This document shows positions 25,889 through 33,140 of a DNA stretch of 47,123 nucleotides, piece by piece. How positions within the stretch are numbered: position 1 is the first letter of the stretch; each line of letters starts with the position of its first letter. Made by a program: the position numbers and the translations under genes. Below the pieces are notes generated by a model, which was not told where the DNA came from, did not search any database, and saw only the letters and a list, made by a program, of their open reading frames with translations. This DNA is from Chthoniobacterales bacterium (GTDB lineage: Bacteria > Verrucomicrobiota > Verrucomicrobiia > Chthoniobacterales > UBA10450), in assembly GCA_013694595.1 (NCBI GenBank), contig JACDCC010000047.1, positions 1 through 47,123 on the forward strand, in the 5' to 3' direction.

Positions 25889-27346
25889 CTATTTCGCGAT
25901 ACAGACGTTCTTCGGCTCGGTGAAGAAGTGGAGCGCTTCGTTTCCGCCTTCGCGGCCGATGCCGCTCTGCTTCATCCCGCCGAACGGCACTCGCAGGTCG
26001 CGCAAGAGCCAGCAATTCACCCAGACGGTCCCGGTGTGAATTTGCTCCGCCACGCGATGCGCGCGGTTCAGATTCTGTGTCCAGACGCTCGAGGCGAGAC
26101 CATACTCGCTGTCGTTGGCGTGCCCGATCACTTCCTCTTCGCTGTCGAACGGGGTGATGGAAACGACCGGTCCGAAAATCTCCTCCCGGTTCGTGCGGCA
26201 TCCGACCGGCAGGTCGGTGATGATCGTCGGCTGGAAGAAAAAGCCATCGCGGCAGCGGTCGTTGATCTGCTCCGGGGGAGATCCGCCGAGCACGACGCGG
26301 CCGCCTTCCTGCTGCGCGAGATCGACGTAGAACTTCACTTTCTCGAGCTGCGTCTTCGAGACGATGGCGCCCTGCTCGGTCGCCGGGTCGAGTGGATCGC
26401 CCATCCGCAGCTTCGACGTTTTGTCCACGAAGCCGTCGACGAAACTCTGGTATGCCGCGCGTTCCACGAAGATGCGCGAGCCGCAGAGACAGACCTGCCC
26501 CTGATTCGCGAACGAGGAGCGGACGCTGCCGGTGATCGCTGCGTCGAGGTCGGCGTCGGCGAAGACAATGTTCGGATTTTTGCCGCCGAGTTCGAGCGAG
26601 ATCTTCTTGAACATCGGCGCGCAGGTCTCCGCGACTTTTTTGCCGGTCAACGTGCCGCCGGTGAACGAGATCGTGTTGATCTTCGGATGCGCGGTGATCG
26701 CCTGGCCGACTTTCGGCCCGGTGCCGTGCACAATGTTCAGCACTCCGTCGGGCAACCCAGCCTCGCGGCACGCCTGGCAGAGCAGGTGCGCAGTCATCGG
26801 CGTGAGCTCGCTCGGCTTGGCGACCGCGGTGTTCCCGCAGGCGATCGCGGGCGCGATTTTCCAGCTCAACAGATAGAGCGGCAGATTCCACGGCGAGATC
26901 AGCCCGGTGATGCCGCGGGGCTGGCGCAGCGTGTAGTTGAACGCCATCCCATCGGTGACGTGCGCCTCGTTTTCGGTGTGCAGGATCGCAGTGGCGAAGA
27001 AACGGAAATTGCTGGCCGCGCGCGGAATGTCGAGGTTGCGCGCGAGCGAGAGCGGCTTGCCGGTGTCGACCGATTCCGCGAGTGCGAATCTCTCAAGGTC
27101 CCGCTCAATCGCATCTGCGACGCGCAGCAAAAGTTTCGAGCGCTCAGCGGCGGGCGTGCGCGACCATTTCTCGAACGCTCTCTCCGCCGCGGTGACCGCG
27201 AGCTCTACGTCACGCGCGTCGCTGTCGGGGACCTGCGAGTATGGCTTGCCGGTAGCAGGCTCGATGTTGTCCAGGTAGGCGCCACCAACCGGAGCGACGT
27301 ATTGCCCGTCGATGTAATTGCGGATTTCGTTCGATCCTTCTGTCAT
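25889..27346 (-). CDS. Aldehyde dehydrogenase, probable 2-aminomuconate-6-semialdehyde dehydrogenase
   Basis: This 485-residue NAD-dependent aldehyde dehydrogenase has Glu252 in LELGGKNPNIVFADADLD and the catalytic Cys286 in FANQGQVCLCGSRIFVER. The FANQGQVCLCGSR form is characteristic of the ALDH8 / hydroxymuconic and aminomuconic semialdehyde dehydrogenase group rather than betaine- or acetaldehyde enzymes. The oxyanion Asn lies in ISPWNLPLYLL. Its neighbours are DUF2277, the RidA-type deaminase, kynureninase and KMO downstream, and a divergent kynurenine formamidase upstream. Together these support oxidation of 2-aminomuconate semialdehyde to 2-aminomuconate. Confidence 0.9.
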   Translation of the reverse strand: MTEGSNEIRNYIDGQYVAPVGGAYLDNIEPATGKPYSQVPDSDARDVELAVTAAERAFEKWSRTPAAERSKLLLRVADAIERDLERFALAESVDTGKPLSLARNLDIPRAASNFRFFATAILHTENEAHVTDGMAFNYTLRQPRGITGLISPWNLPLYLLSWKIAPAIACGNTAVAKPSELTPMTAHLLCQACREAGLPDGVLNIVHGTGPKVGQAITAHPKINTISFTGGTLTGKKVAETCAPMFKKISLELGGKNPNIVFADADLDAAITGSVRSSFANQGQVCLCGSRIFVERAAYQSFVDGFVDKTSKLRMGDPLDPATEQGAIVSKTQLEKVKFYVDLAQQEGGRVVLGGSPPEQINDRCRDGFFFQPTIITDLPVGCRTNREEIFGPVVSITPFDSEEEVIGHANDSEYGLASSVWTQNLNRAHRVAEQIHTGTVWVNCWLLRDLRVPFGGMKQSGIGREGGNEALHFFTEPKNVCIAK

Positions 27347-27471
27347 GACGAAGCGTGCTCGCGTTTTCTTTTGTCATTCCGCGCGGAGTCGAGGAACCTC
27401 TCGCTGCAGTGACTGAGCCACGTTTGTCTTGGCAGGCTCGTGACGCAAGTTCGCCGCGCATCTCTTGACTC
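27347..27471. promoter_or_regulatory. Divergent control region of the kynurenine genes
   Basis: This 125-base gap separates the start codons of the minus-strand dehydrogenase gene and the plus-strand formamidase gene, so it must hold at least two promoters. I cannot assign -35/-10 boxes with confidence. It also contains a single TGTCATTCC-type repeat unit (27372-27401). No regulator gene is adjacent. Confidence 0.5.
27372..27401 (+). repeat. TGTCATTCC-type dispersed repeat, single arm
   Basis: The 30-base unit begins TGTCATTCCG and ends GAGGAACCTCT. It matches the left arm of the inverted repeat at 35014-35113 in most positions, including TGTCATTCCG, the central CG.AG and GAGGAA.CTCT. No inverted mate is present nearby. 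Elements of this general form recur in intergenic regions of several soil bacterial phyla. Confidence 0.6.
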
Positions 27472-28128
27472 ATGAAAATCTTCGACATCTCCCGGACACT
27501 CTCGGCAGAGCTTCCGCCGTGGCCCGGCGACGTAGGGTTCACCTATCAGGTGAACGGACGAATCGCGGAAGGCTCGAGCGTCAACGTCGGCTCGATCAAC
27601 ATGAGCCTGCATAACGGCACGCACGCCGATGCCTCGTATCACTTCGACGACAACGGCTGGACCATGGAGCAGGCGAAACTGGAGACGTACTTCGGACCGG
27701 CGGTTGTGGTCGACCTGACGGAGCGATACGAGCGGACGGCCGGAGCTACGCGCCTGCCGCAGGTGCAGATCTCGGATCTTGAACCGGCGGCGGATGAGCT
27801 CGAAGCGACCGGTCGGCTGCTGTTGAAGAGCGGTGTCTGGCGCGATCCGAAAGTTTTTCCTGATCCAATTCCGACGGTGGCGCGCGATGTGCCTGCCTGG
27901 CTGAAGGCGAGGGGAGTAAAGCTGCTCGGCCTCGACGTTCCATCAGTGGACGAAATCGACGCGAAGGAGTTGGTGAATCATCACGCGCTCGGCGCCGCCG
28001 GAATCAATATCGTCGAGTCGCTCGATCTCTGTGGTGTCTCCGCTGGCCGTTACCACTTCCTCGCGCTGCCGCTGAAGATTGCCGGCGCTGATGGTTCGCC
28101 CGTCCGCGCGATTCTTTGGCGCGAGTGA
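27472..28128 (+). CDS. kynB: Kynurenine formamidase (cyclase family)
   Basis: The enzyme hydrolyses N-formylkynurenine to kynurenine and formate. The 218-residue protein belongs to the cyclase family, with the metal-binding motif HNGTHADASYH (His47, His51, Asp53, His57) and the N-terminal FDISRTLSAELPPWPGD typical of bacterial KynB. Later motifs GLDVPSVDEIDAKELVNHHALGAAGINIVESLDL also fit. It is transcribed away from the dehydrogenase gene across a 125-base gap. The closeness of kynU and kmo makes the KynB assignment much more likely than another cyclase activity. Confidence 0.93.
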   Translation: MKIFDISRTLSAELPPWPGDVGFTYQVNGRIAEGSSVNVGSINMSLHNGTHADASYHFDDNGWTMEQAKLETYFGPAVVVDLTERYERTAGATRLPQVQISDLEPAADELEATGRLLLKSGVWRDPKVFPDPIPTVARDVPAWLKARGVKLLGLDVPSVDEIDAKELVNHHALGAAGINIVESLDLCGVSAGRYHFLALPLKIAGADGSPVRAILWRE

Positions 28129-28135
28129 TCGCCGC

Positions 28136-29641
28136 GTGACAAGGCAGCTCGAGGTCGCCGCGCCGCTGCTCGAGCGCAGGAGCACGTTCTGGGCGGTAGC
28201 TCTTCTCACCGCGGTGCTCTTCGCCGTCACGAATTTGCCGTGGCACCTGGACGATTATGACCAGGCGAAGCAAGCATTCACTTCCTTTGAGATGGTGAAC
28301 GACGGGCAGTGGCTTTATCAGCACACGCCGAGCGGGAAAGTTGCCACGAAGCCGCCGCTCATCGGCTGGGTATCGGCGGCCGTCTATGCAGCGACGCGAT
28401 CGTGGGACGCGGCTTGGCGTCTGCCCTCGCTGGCTGCGGCGGCGCTGCTGCTGTACGCGCTGACGCGAACGGCGACGGCGTCGTACGGCATCGCCGCGGG
28501 AGTGGTCGCCTTGTGCGCGTTTGGTTTGAACCTGCTGTCGCCGCGACTCGCGACTCTGGTCCGGACCGACATGCCCCTGGCGCTCGTTGTCTTTCTGCTC
28601 GGCGCCAACATCTGGCGGAAGGTGCAGAGCGGCGACGCCTGGACGGCACGCGACCGCCTGATCGTGTTCGTGCTGCTCACCACCGCGATGCTGGTGAAAG
28701 GGCCGATCGTCTACGCGTTTCTGCTGCCGGGGCTCGTCGTCTTCCAGCTGATCGGTCGCGCGAACGGAGTGCGCGCGAGCCCCTGGTCGGGGTGGTGGCC
28801 GTGGGTTGCGTCACTCGCTGTGTTTCTCGCGTGGGCGGCCGCTGGAATCGCGTGGGTGCCGGAGTTTTACGAGCAAGTCGTGCTGAAGGAGTTCGCCGGC
28901 CGTTTCGGCGAGACTGTGCACCGCCCGCAGCCCCTCCTCTTCTATTTCCCGCATCTCCTCCACAAGTTCGCGCCGTGGAGTGTGCTGCTCATCGCGCTCG
29001 CGGCGGTAGGGTGGCGGCGCGAGAAAATCGGATTCGCGGCACGGTGGCGACGGATCTCACCTGCGACGCGCTGGTTGATCTGCTGGAGCGCCGGCGGATT
29101 GCTCGTGATGTCGCTGATTCCTTCAAAGCGCGTCGACCGCATTTTCCCCATTATCCCGCCACTTTGCCTGCTGCTCGCGGCGCAGGTCGGAAATGCCTGG
29201 CGCGATGAAACGCTCGGGCCGCGCGTGCGCCGGTGGAGCGCAGTGGCGGTGGTGTTCGCGGCGGTGTTTACCACCGGATACGCGGCGCAGCGGATGATCA
29301 TCAGCTATCGTGCGGACGAAGGAGCGTTCGCGCGATTTGGCACCCTCGTGCGGCACGACGCGGCAGAACGCGGCTGGCGCTATGAGGTCGTTCAAGGGAA
29401 ACACGAAGGCCTTCTCCTGTATCTGCAACGCACGCGGTTCATCAAGCTCGACGAGGCGATGGAACGGTGGAACAGCGGAACGCTAGATGCGGTGGTCGTG
29501 CCGGCAGAGCAGGCGCAGGTGTTTCAAGGACAGGTTTCCGGTGCGGAAGCGTCGCCGCTCGCGGGGGCTATCACGCAAAACGGTCGCGTGCGCCGTTACG
29601 TGCTGTTGGTGAAGTCGCCGGCAGCGACGGCTCCACAATAG
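28136..29641 (+). CDS. ArnT/GT83-like membrane glycosyltransferase
   Basis: This large polytopic membrane protein belongs to the GT-C fold (PMT_2/ArnT group). The first periplasmic loop carries the acidic motif NLPWHLDDYDQAKQAF, followed by GQWLYQHTPSGKVATKPPLI, the ArnT-like hallmark in which Lys-Pro-Pro binds the lipid donor. About ten helices follow, and a soluble domain of about 110 residues ends the protein. I chose the GTG at 28136, eight bases after kynB; ATGs at 28079 and 28091 inside kynB are alternatives. Such enzymes move sugars from undecaprenyl phosphate to envelope acceptors; the acceptor is unknown. Confidence 0.82.
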   Translation: MTRQLEVAAPLLERRSTFWAVALLTAVLFAVTNLPWHLDDYDQAKQAFTSFEMVNDGQWLYQHTPSGKVATKPPLIGWVSAAVYAATRSWDAAWRLPSLAAAALLLYALTRTATASYGIAAGVVALCAFGLNLLSPRLATLVRTDMPLALVVFLLGANIWRKVQSGDAWTARDRLIVFVLLTTAMLVKGPIVYAFLLPGLVVFQLIGRANGVRASPWSGWWPWVASLAVFLAWAAAGIAWVPEFYEQVVLKEFAGRFGETVHRPQPLLFYFPHLLHKFAPWSVLLIALAAVGWRREKIGFAARWRRISPATRWLICWSAGGLLVMSLIPSKRVDRIFPIIPPLCLLLAAQVGNAWRDETLGPRVRRWSAVAVVFAAVFTTGYAAQRMIISYRADEGAFARFGTLVRHDAAERGWRYEVVQGKHEGLLLYLQRTRFIKLDEAMERWNSGTLDAVVVPAEQAQVFQGQVSGAEASPLAGAITQNGRVRRYVLLVKSPAATAPQ

Positions 29642-29654
29642 AACCGTGCCGGTA

Positions 29655-30239
29655 ATGCCCGCTCGACTTCACGGCGATTCAGCACGATTTTCGTTCCGCT
29701 TGAGCGACGACACTGAATTCCCAAAGGCGGATATTGAGGCGCTCTGGTGCCCCTGGCGAGTCGAGTATTTCGAGCAGGAGAAGAGCAATCCTCATTTCCT
29801 CTCGGACGCTGCGCGTGCCAGTGACGATGTCGCGCATCTCGTGCTCACGCGCCGGAAGAACGCGTTCCTGATGATGAACCGCTACCCCTACGCCGTGGGA
29901 CACCTGATGGCGGTTCCGTATCGCAAAACCGGCGACGCCGCTTCGTTAGGCGAGAACGAAGTCATCGAGCTCTGGAATCTCGCAATTCATGGCCAGACGC
30001 TGCTGCGTGCCGCGATGAAAGCGCAGGGGTTCAACGTGGGACTGAATCTCGGCCAGTGCGCCGGTGCAGGCGTTCCCCATCATCTGCATCTGCACATCGT
30101 GCCGCGGTGGAACGGCGACACGAACTTCATACCGGTGCTTTCCGGCACGCGTTTGCTTTCGGAGAGCCTGCAAAGCTTGTATGAGAAGTTGATGACGACG
30201 CAAAGGCGGCTCGCTGCCGCGGAAGGTCCGCGAACATGA
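29655..30239 (+). CDS. HIT-domain nucleotide hydrolase/transferase
   Basis: This histidine-triad protein has the triad in GAGVPHHLHLHIVPRWNGDT and the N-terminal LWCPWRVEYFEQ motif shared with the Ap4A phosphorylase-like/FHIT-like branch. A nucleotide-binding NRYPYAVGHLMAVPYRKTGD segment precedes the triad. The start is uncertain: ATG at 29655, GTG at 29646, or a codon nearer ALWCPW. The family hydrolyses or phosphorolyses dinucleoside polyphosphates or AMP esters. It overlaps the next gene by four bases (ATGA), which implies coupling. Confidence 0.88.
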   Translation: MPARLHGDSARFSFRLSDDTEFPKADIEALWCPWRVEYFEQEKSNPHFLSDAARASDDVAHLVLTRRKNAFLMMNRYPYAVGHLMAVPYRKTGDAASLGENEVIELWNLAIHGQTLLRAAMKAQGFNVGLNLGQCAGAGVPHHLHLHIVPRWNGDTNFIPVLSGTRLLSESLQSLYEKLMTTQRRLAAAEGPRT

Positions 30240-31015
30240 AGACCCCGCGTCAACAGGAGAGTGGCGCCGGCGGCTGCTTCGGCAAGGGATGCCTGCTCTT
30301 CGTGGCGCTGGCGTTTCTGCTCGTGATCGCTTTCGCCGGTGGGACGTTCTGGGCGATCAAACGCCTTCAGAACACCTACTCCACCGCCACGCCCACAAGC
30401 TTCCCGGAGCTCACCACCGGGTCGCAAGAAGGTGACGCGCAGGAGCTCGAAGCGGACGCCGACGCAGGCGAGCCGACCGACGCTGAAGAGTCTGCTGAGA
30501 CCGACGAGGGGCTGCAGCGGGGTTCTTCCGAGCCGTCAATCGCCGCGCTCCAGCAACGCTGGCGCGCATTTGAGAAAGCGGCTGATCGACACCAGAAGGC
30601 GCGCATTCAACTCACCGACCAGGAGATCAACATGCTCCTGCAAAACGATCCGAAGCTCCGCGGAAAGGCACAAGTCTCCGTGCAGGAGAACGTTGGTCAC
30701 GTGAAGGTGAGCATCCCGATGAGCGACCTTCTTGGGGGCAACACCGGCAGCTGGGCAGGAACGCTGTTCGGTGTGGAAGGCCGCTACTTCAATGGCGCTG
30801 CGACGGTGCGGCCGTCACCCGACGGCGACCCGGCGAAGGCGCAGATTTCGAACGTGCAGGTCGCCGGCCAGACGGTGCCGGAGACATTTCTCGATCAACG
30901 ATTCTTTGGGTCCCCTTCCGTGCGCGGGCTGATCACCGACTGGTTGCAAGATCAGGAGATCGAGCGGTTCGAGATCAGAAACAACCAGGTCATCGCCGAA
31001 ACGCGCGGACGGTAA
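30236..31015 (+). CDS. Uncharacterised membrane-anchored protein
   Basis: I do not recognise a named family. The 259-residue protein has one N-terminal transmembrane segment (GKGCLLFVALAFLLVIAFAG), a Glu/Asp/Ala/Thr-rich acidic linker (about residues 60-100), and a folded C-terminal part starting LQQRWRAFEKAADRHQKARI, with LTDQEINMLLQNDPKLRGKA and a terminal FEIRNNQVIAETRGR. The LTDQEIN-type segment suggests a domain that reads as a single-pass secreted or periplasmic module. The gene overlaps the HIT gene by four bases and is convergent with the next one. Confidence 0.7.
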   Translation: MKTPRQQESGAGGCFGKGCLLFVALAFLLVIAFAGGTFWAIKRLQNTYSTATPTSFPELTTGSQEGDAQELEADADAGEPTDAEESAETDEGLQRGSSEPSIAALQQRWRAFEKAADRHQKARIQLTDQEINMLLQNDPKLRGKAQVSVQENVGHVKVSIPMSDLLGGNTGSWAGTLFGVEGRYFNGAATVRPSPDGDPAKAQISNVQVAGQTVPETFLDQRFFGSPSVRGLITDWLQDQEIERFEIRNNQVIAETRGR

Positions 31016-31025
31016 GCAACGCTTG

Positions 31026-31041
31026 CCGCCGCCGACGGCGG
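31026..31041. terminator. GC-rich hairpin between convergent genes
   Basis: A 6-bp perfect stem (CCGCCG / CGGCGG) with the tetraloop CCGA sits in the 32-base gap between two convergent genes. No T-run follows, so the terminator role is only suggested by position and stem strength. Confidence 0.35.
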
Positions 31042-31047
31042 ACAGCC

Positions 31048-32658
31048 CTACTGCATGATCTCGCGGACGAAGACGTTCAACTGGCCGTCCGCCTGCTTGC
31101 GCACTTCGGTGATTTCATAAGGTCGCGCTTCATCGCGGCTGACCACTGCCCCTTGTGTCGGCGGCGCCATTCCAGAAGGGAACTCCACGATGATGCGCGT
31201 CGACGAGGGCGCCCCGAGCCGCAGCATTGATTCCGCCATGTTGCTGCGCGGGCGCAGGACGGCGCGGTTCGACTCGGTGAAGTTAACGACAAATTGACCG
31301 CGCAAATAGACGCGCTCGCCCGTCATTCCGCGCTCGGCGACATCGCGGAGATCGCCAGTCGCGATCAGGCGCCCCTGCGGCATCTTGCCCGCTGGATAGG
31401 TTTTCCAAGTCCCACCGCCGGCAGTCGAAGCGAGAGTCTGGTCGGTGCCGGGCGGCAGAACCGGAGCGGCGGAAGGAGCAGCAGCTCCCGGTGGAGTGGC
31501 TGCTGGAGATGCCAGCGCCACGGCGGCCCCGGGTGAAACGGCGACCGCAGGAGCTCCGGACGCAGTCGAGACGGCCGCGCCCGCCTTCCCAGCGGCGACG
31601 GCTGCAGCGGGAGCTGGTGACGTGCCCGGCTTCGCAGCGACCGCTCGGGGCGCAGGCGAGGCAGCGGGCGCGGGCGAAGTCTTCGCCACTTTCCCACCCT
31701 TCGGCGTCGCGCTCGCCGCCGCCGCCACTGCAGGCGCGGGTGTCACTGCCGTGGCCGGTGGTGCATCGACCGGCATGGCGGGCTCGACGCGGATGAGTTC
31801 ATTCGTAGCCACCGCTGGCTTGTCGCTCGGCGGCACGAGACCGGGAATCGCAAGACCCTGCGTAGGCGGCGCCAGCTTCTCGCGATAACTCGCGTAACGC
31901 GCTTCCGCGGCCTTCCGCATCGGATCTTTAAACAACGGCCAACCGGCCGCCATGTTCAGGTCGAACGGCGGTTCCAAGCTGAAGCTTCCGCGGCCCTGCG
32001 TGACTGTATAGCTCCCGTACAGGAGCGGGACGGTCGTGATCATGACGCGTCCATCGGGCAGCCGTTCAGCGTGGATCACTGCGGATAGGTCGTGCGCCCG
32101 CTCCAGTTTGATCTCCAGCCCGGTCGCGAGCGTCCCCTTCATCAACGGCACCGCCTGCGCGTCGGCCGGGTAAATATGCTCGAGCAGCAGTTCGCCGTAG
32201 TCGACGGCGCTCGTCAGCGCAACCATGCCGGACTTAAACAAGTCGTTAGGCGTCAGCTCGCGCGCCTCCATGATCGTGAACCGCCCGACCACGTACGGCA
32301 CCTGCCCGCGCACCTGCTGAAAATTGCGGATGTAATTGCGCGCCAGCTCGGCGTTCAACTTCGCCAGCTCGGCTGGACGGAGCGCGCTGCAGCGGTCGTG
32401 CAGCTGCTTCGGATTCAGGAACTCTCCCGCCGGCGCTGCCGTCAGCTGGAAGCGCTTCGGCTGATCGATCTTCTTCAGCTTCTGGAGAATCCGATAGCTG
32501 TCGGGGCGCTCGGGTTGGCCGAAGATGTAGTAGCTGCCGAGCCAGACGGCGAGCGTCAGCCCGATGAGCAGCAGGATCGCAATCGTCCACGCAAACCAGT
32601 TCGCCCGGCGCTGCCGCGGCGCATACGGCTCGTCGTAGCGGAAGAGAGTATGATCCAT
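31048..32658 (-). CDS. Uncharacterised single-pass membrane protein with Ala/Pro-rich linker
   Basis: I do not recognise the family. The 536-residue protein has a cytoplasmic N-terminus with basic residues, a transmembrane segment (FAWTIAILLLIGLTLAVWLG), a folded region of about 210 residues (YRILQKLKKIDQPKRFQLTA to FDLNMAAGWPLFKDPMRKAA), then a roughly 110-residue low-complexity Ala/Pro/Thr/Gly linker, and a C-terminal domain of about 130 residues ending in EITEVRKQADGQLNVFVREI. The type II topology with an extended linker suggests a periplasm-facing or wall-associated protein. It lies 28 bases downstream of the IscA-type gene on the same strand. Confidence 0.75.
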   Translation of the reverse strand: MDHTLFRYDEPYAPRQRRANWFAWTIAILLLIGLTLAVWLGSYYIFGQPERPDSYRILQKLKKIDQPKRFQLTAAPAGEFLNPKQLHDRCSALRPAELAKLNAELARNYIRNFQQVRGQVPYVVGRFTIMEARELTPNDLFKSGMVALTSAVDYGELLLEHIYPADAQAVPLMKGTLATGLEIKLERAHDLSAVIHAERLPDGRVMITTVPLLYGSYTVTQGRGSFSLEPPFDLNMAAGWPLFKDPMRKAAEARYASYREKLAPPTQGLAIPGLVPPSDKPAVATNELIRVEPAMPVDAPPATAVTPAPAVAAAASATPKGGKVAKTSPAPAASPAPRAVAAKPGTSPAPAAAVAAGKAGAAVSTASGAPAVAVSPGAAVALASPAATPPGAAAPSAAPVLPPGTDQTLASTAGGGTWKTYPAGKMPQGRLIATGDLRDVAERGMTGERVYLRGQFVVNFTESNRAVLRPRSNMAESMLRLGAPSSTRIIVEFPSGMAPPTQGAVVSRDEARPYEITEVRKQADGQLNVFVREIMQ

Positions 32659-32686
32659 CTAAACGCGCTCGTCCGCGGATCTCAAA

Positions 32687-33022
32687 TCAAGCGGGGCGTG
32701 CGGCTTCGAACGACGTGCCGCAGCCGCAGGTCCGTGCCGCGTTCGGATTCAAAATCTGGAAACCGGTGCCGGTGAGGCCGTCGTGATAATCAAGCGTCGC
32801 GCCTCGCAGCAGCGCGCCGCTCTCGGCGTCGACCAGAAACTCCACGCCGTCGCGACCGACCACCGCATCGCCTTCTTTCGGCGCGTCGAGCAACATCTCG
32901 TATTGCAGGCCCGAGCATCCGCCCTTTGCGATCTGCACGCGGAGCCCTTTCTGCCCGAAGGCAGAGTGCTCCTCCAGGAGGGAGCGGAGGTGCCGAACGG
33001 CGTTATCCGTGACGTTGATCAT
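32687..33022 (-). CDS. HesB/IscA/ErpA-family iron-sulfur carrier protein
   Basis: This 111-residue A-type carrier has the three conserved cysteines: one in KGGCSGLQYEM and two in the C-terminal TCGCGTSF. The start MINVTDNAVRHLRSLLEE is typical. A-type carriers bind [2Fe-2S] or [4Fe-4S] clusters and pass them to apoproteins. No other isc or suf gene is adjacent, so IscA, ErpA and SufA cannot be told apart here. It is divergent from mutL across 118 bases. Confidence 0.93.
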   Translation of the reverse strand: MINVTDNAVRHLRSLLEEHSAFGQKGLRVQIAKGGCSGLQYEMLLDAPKEGDAVVGRDGVEFLVDAESGALLRGATLDYHDGLTGTGFQILNPNAARTCGCGTSFEAARPA

Positions 33023-33140
33023 CGACGCCGGAAACTATCGTCACGCCCCGGCAAGTCAACCGGAGCAGCGGCGGCCGCGTTGGCGCGCGTGCCATTCTCC
33101 ACGTGCAATCGAGCATCGAAAATCTAAATTCGAGGAACGC

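Noticed and set aside
25928-27412. 494-codon open frame antisense to the aldehyde dehydrogenase gene
   Set aside because: It is a shadow frame caused by high GC. The opposite strand encodes a complete ALDH with all motifs, and the antisense product has Arg-rich composition and no family features.
31445-31888. Ala/Gly-rich frame opposite the low-complexity linker of the 31.0-32.7 kb gene
   Set aside because: Composition is forced by the Ala/Pro-rich codons of the sense gene; there is no start signal or domain.
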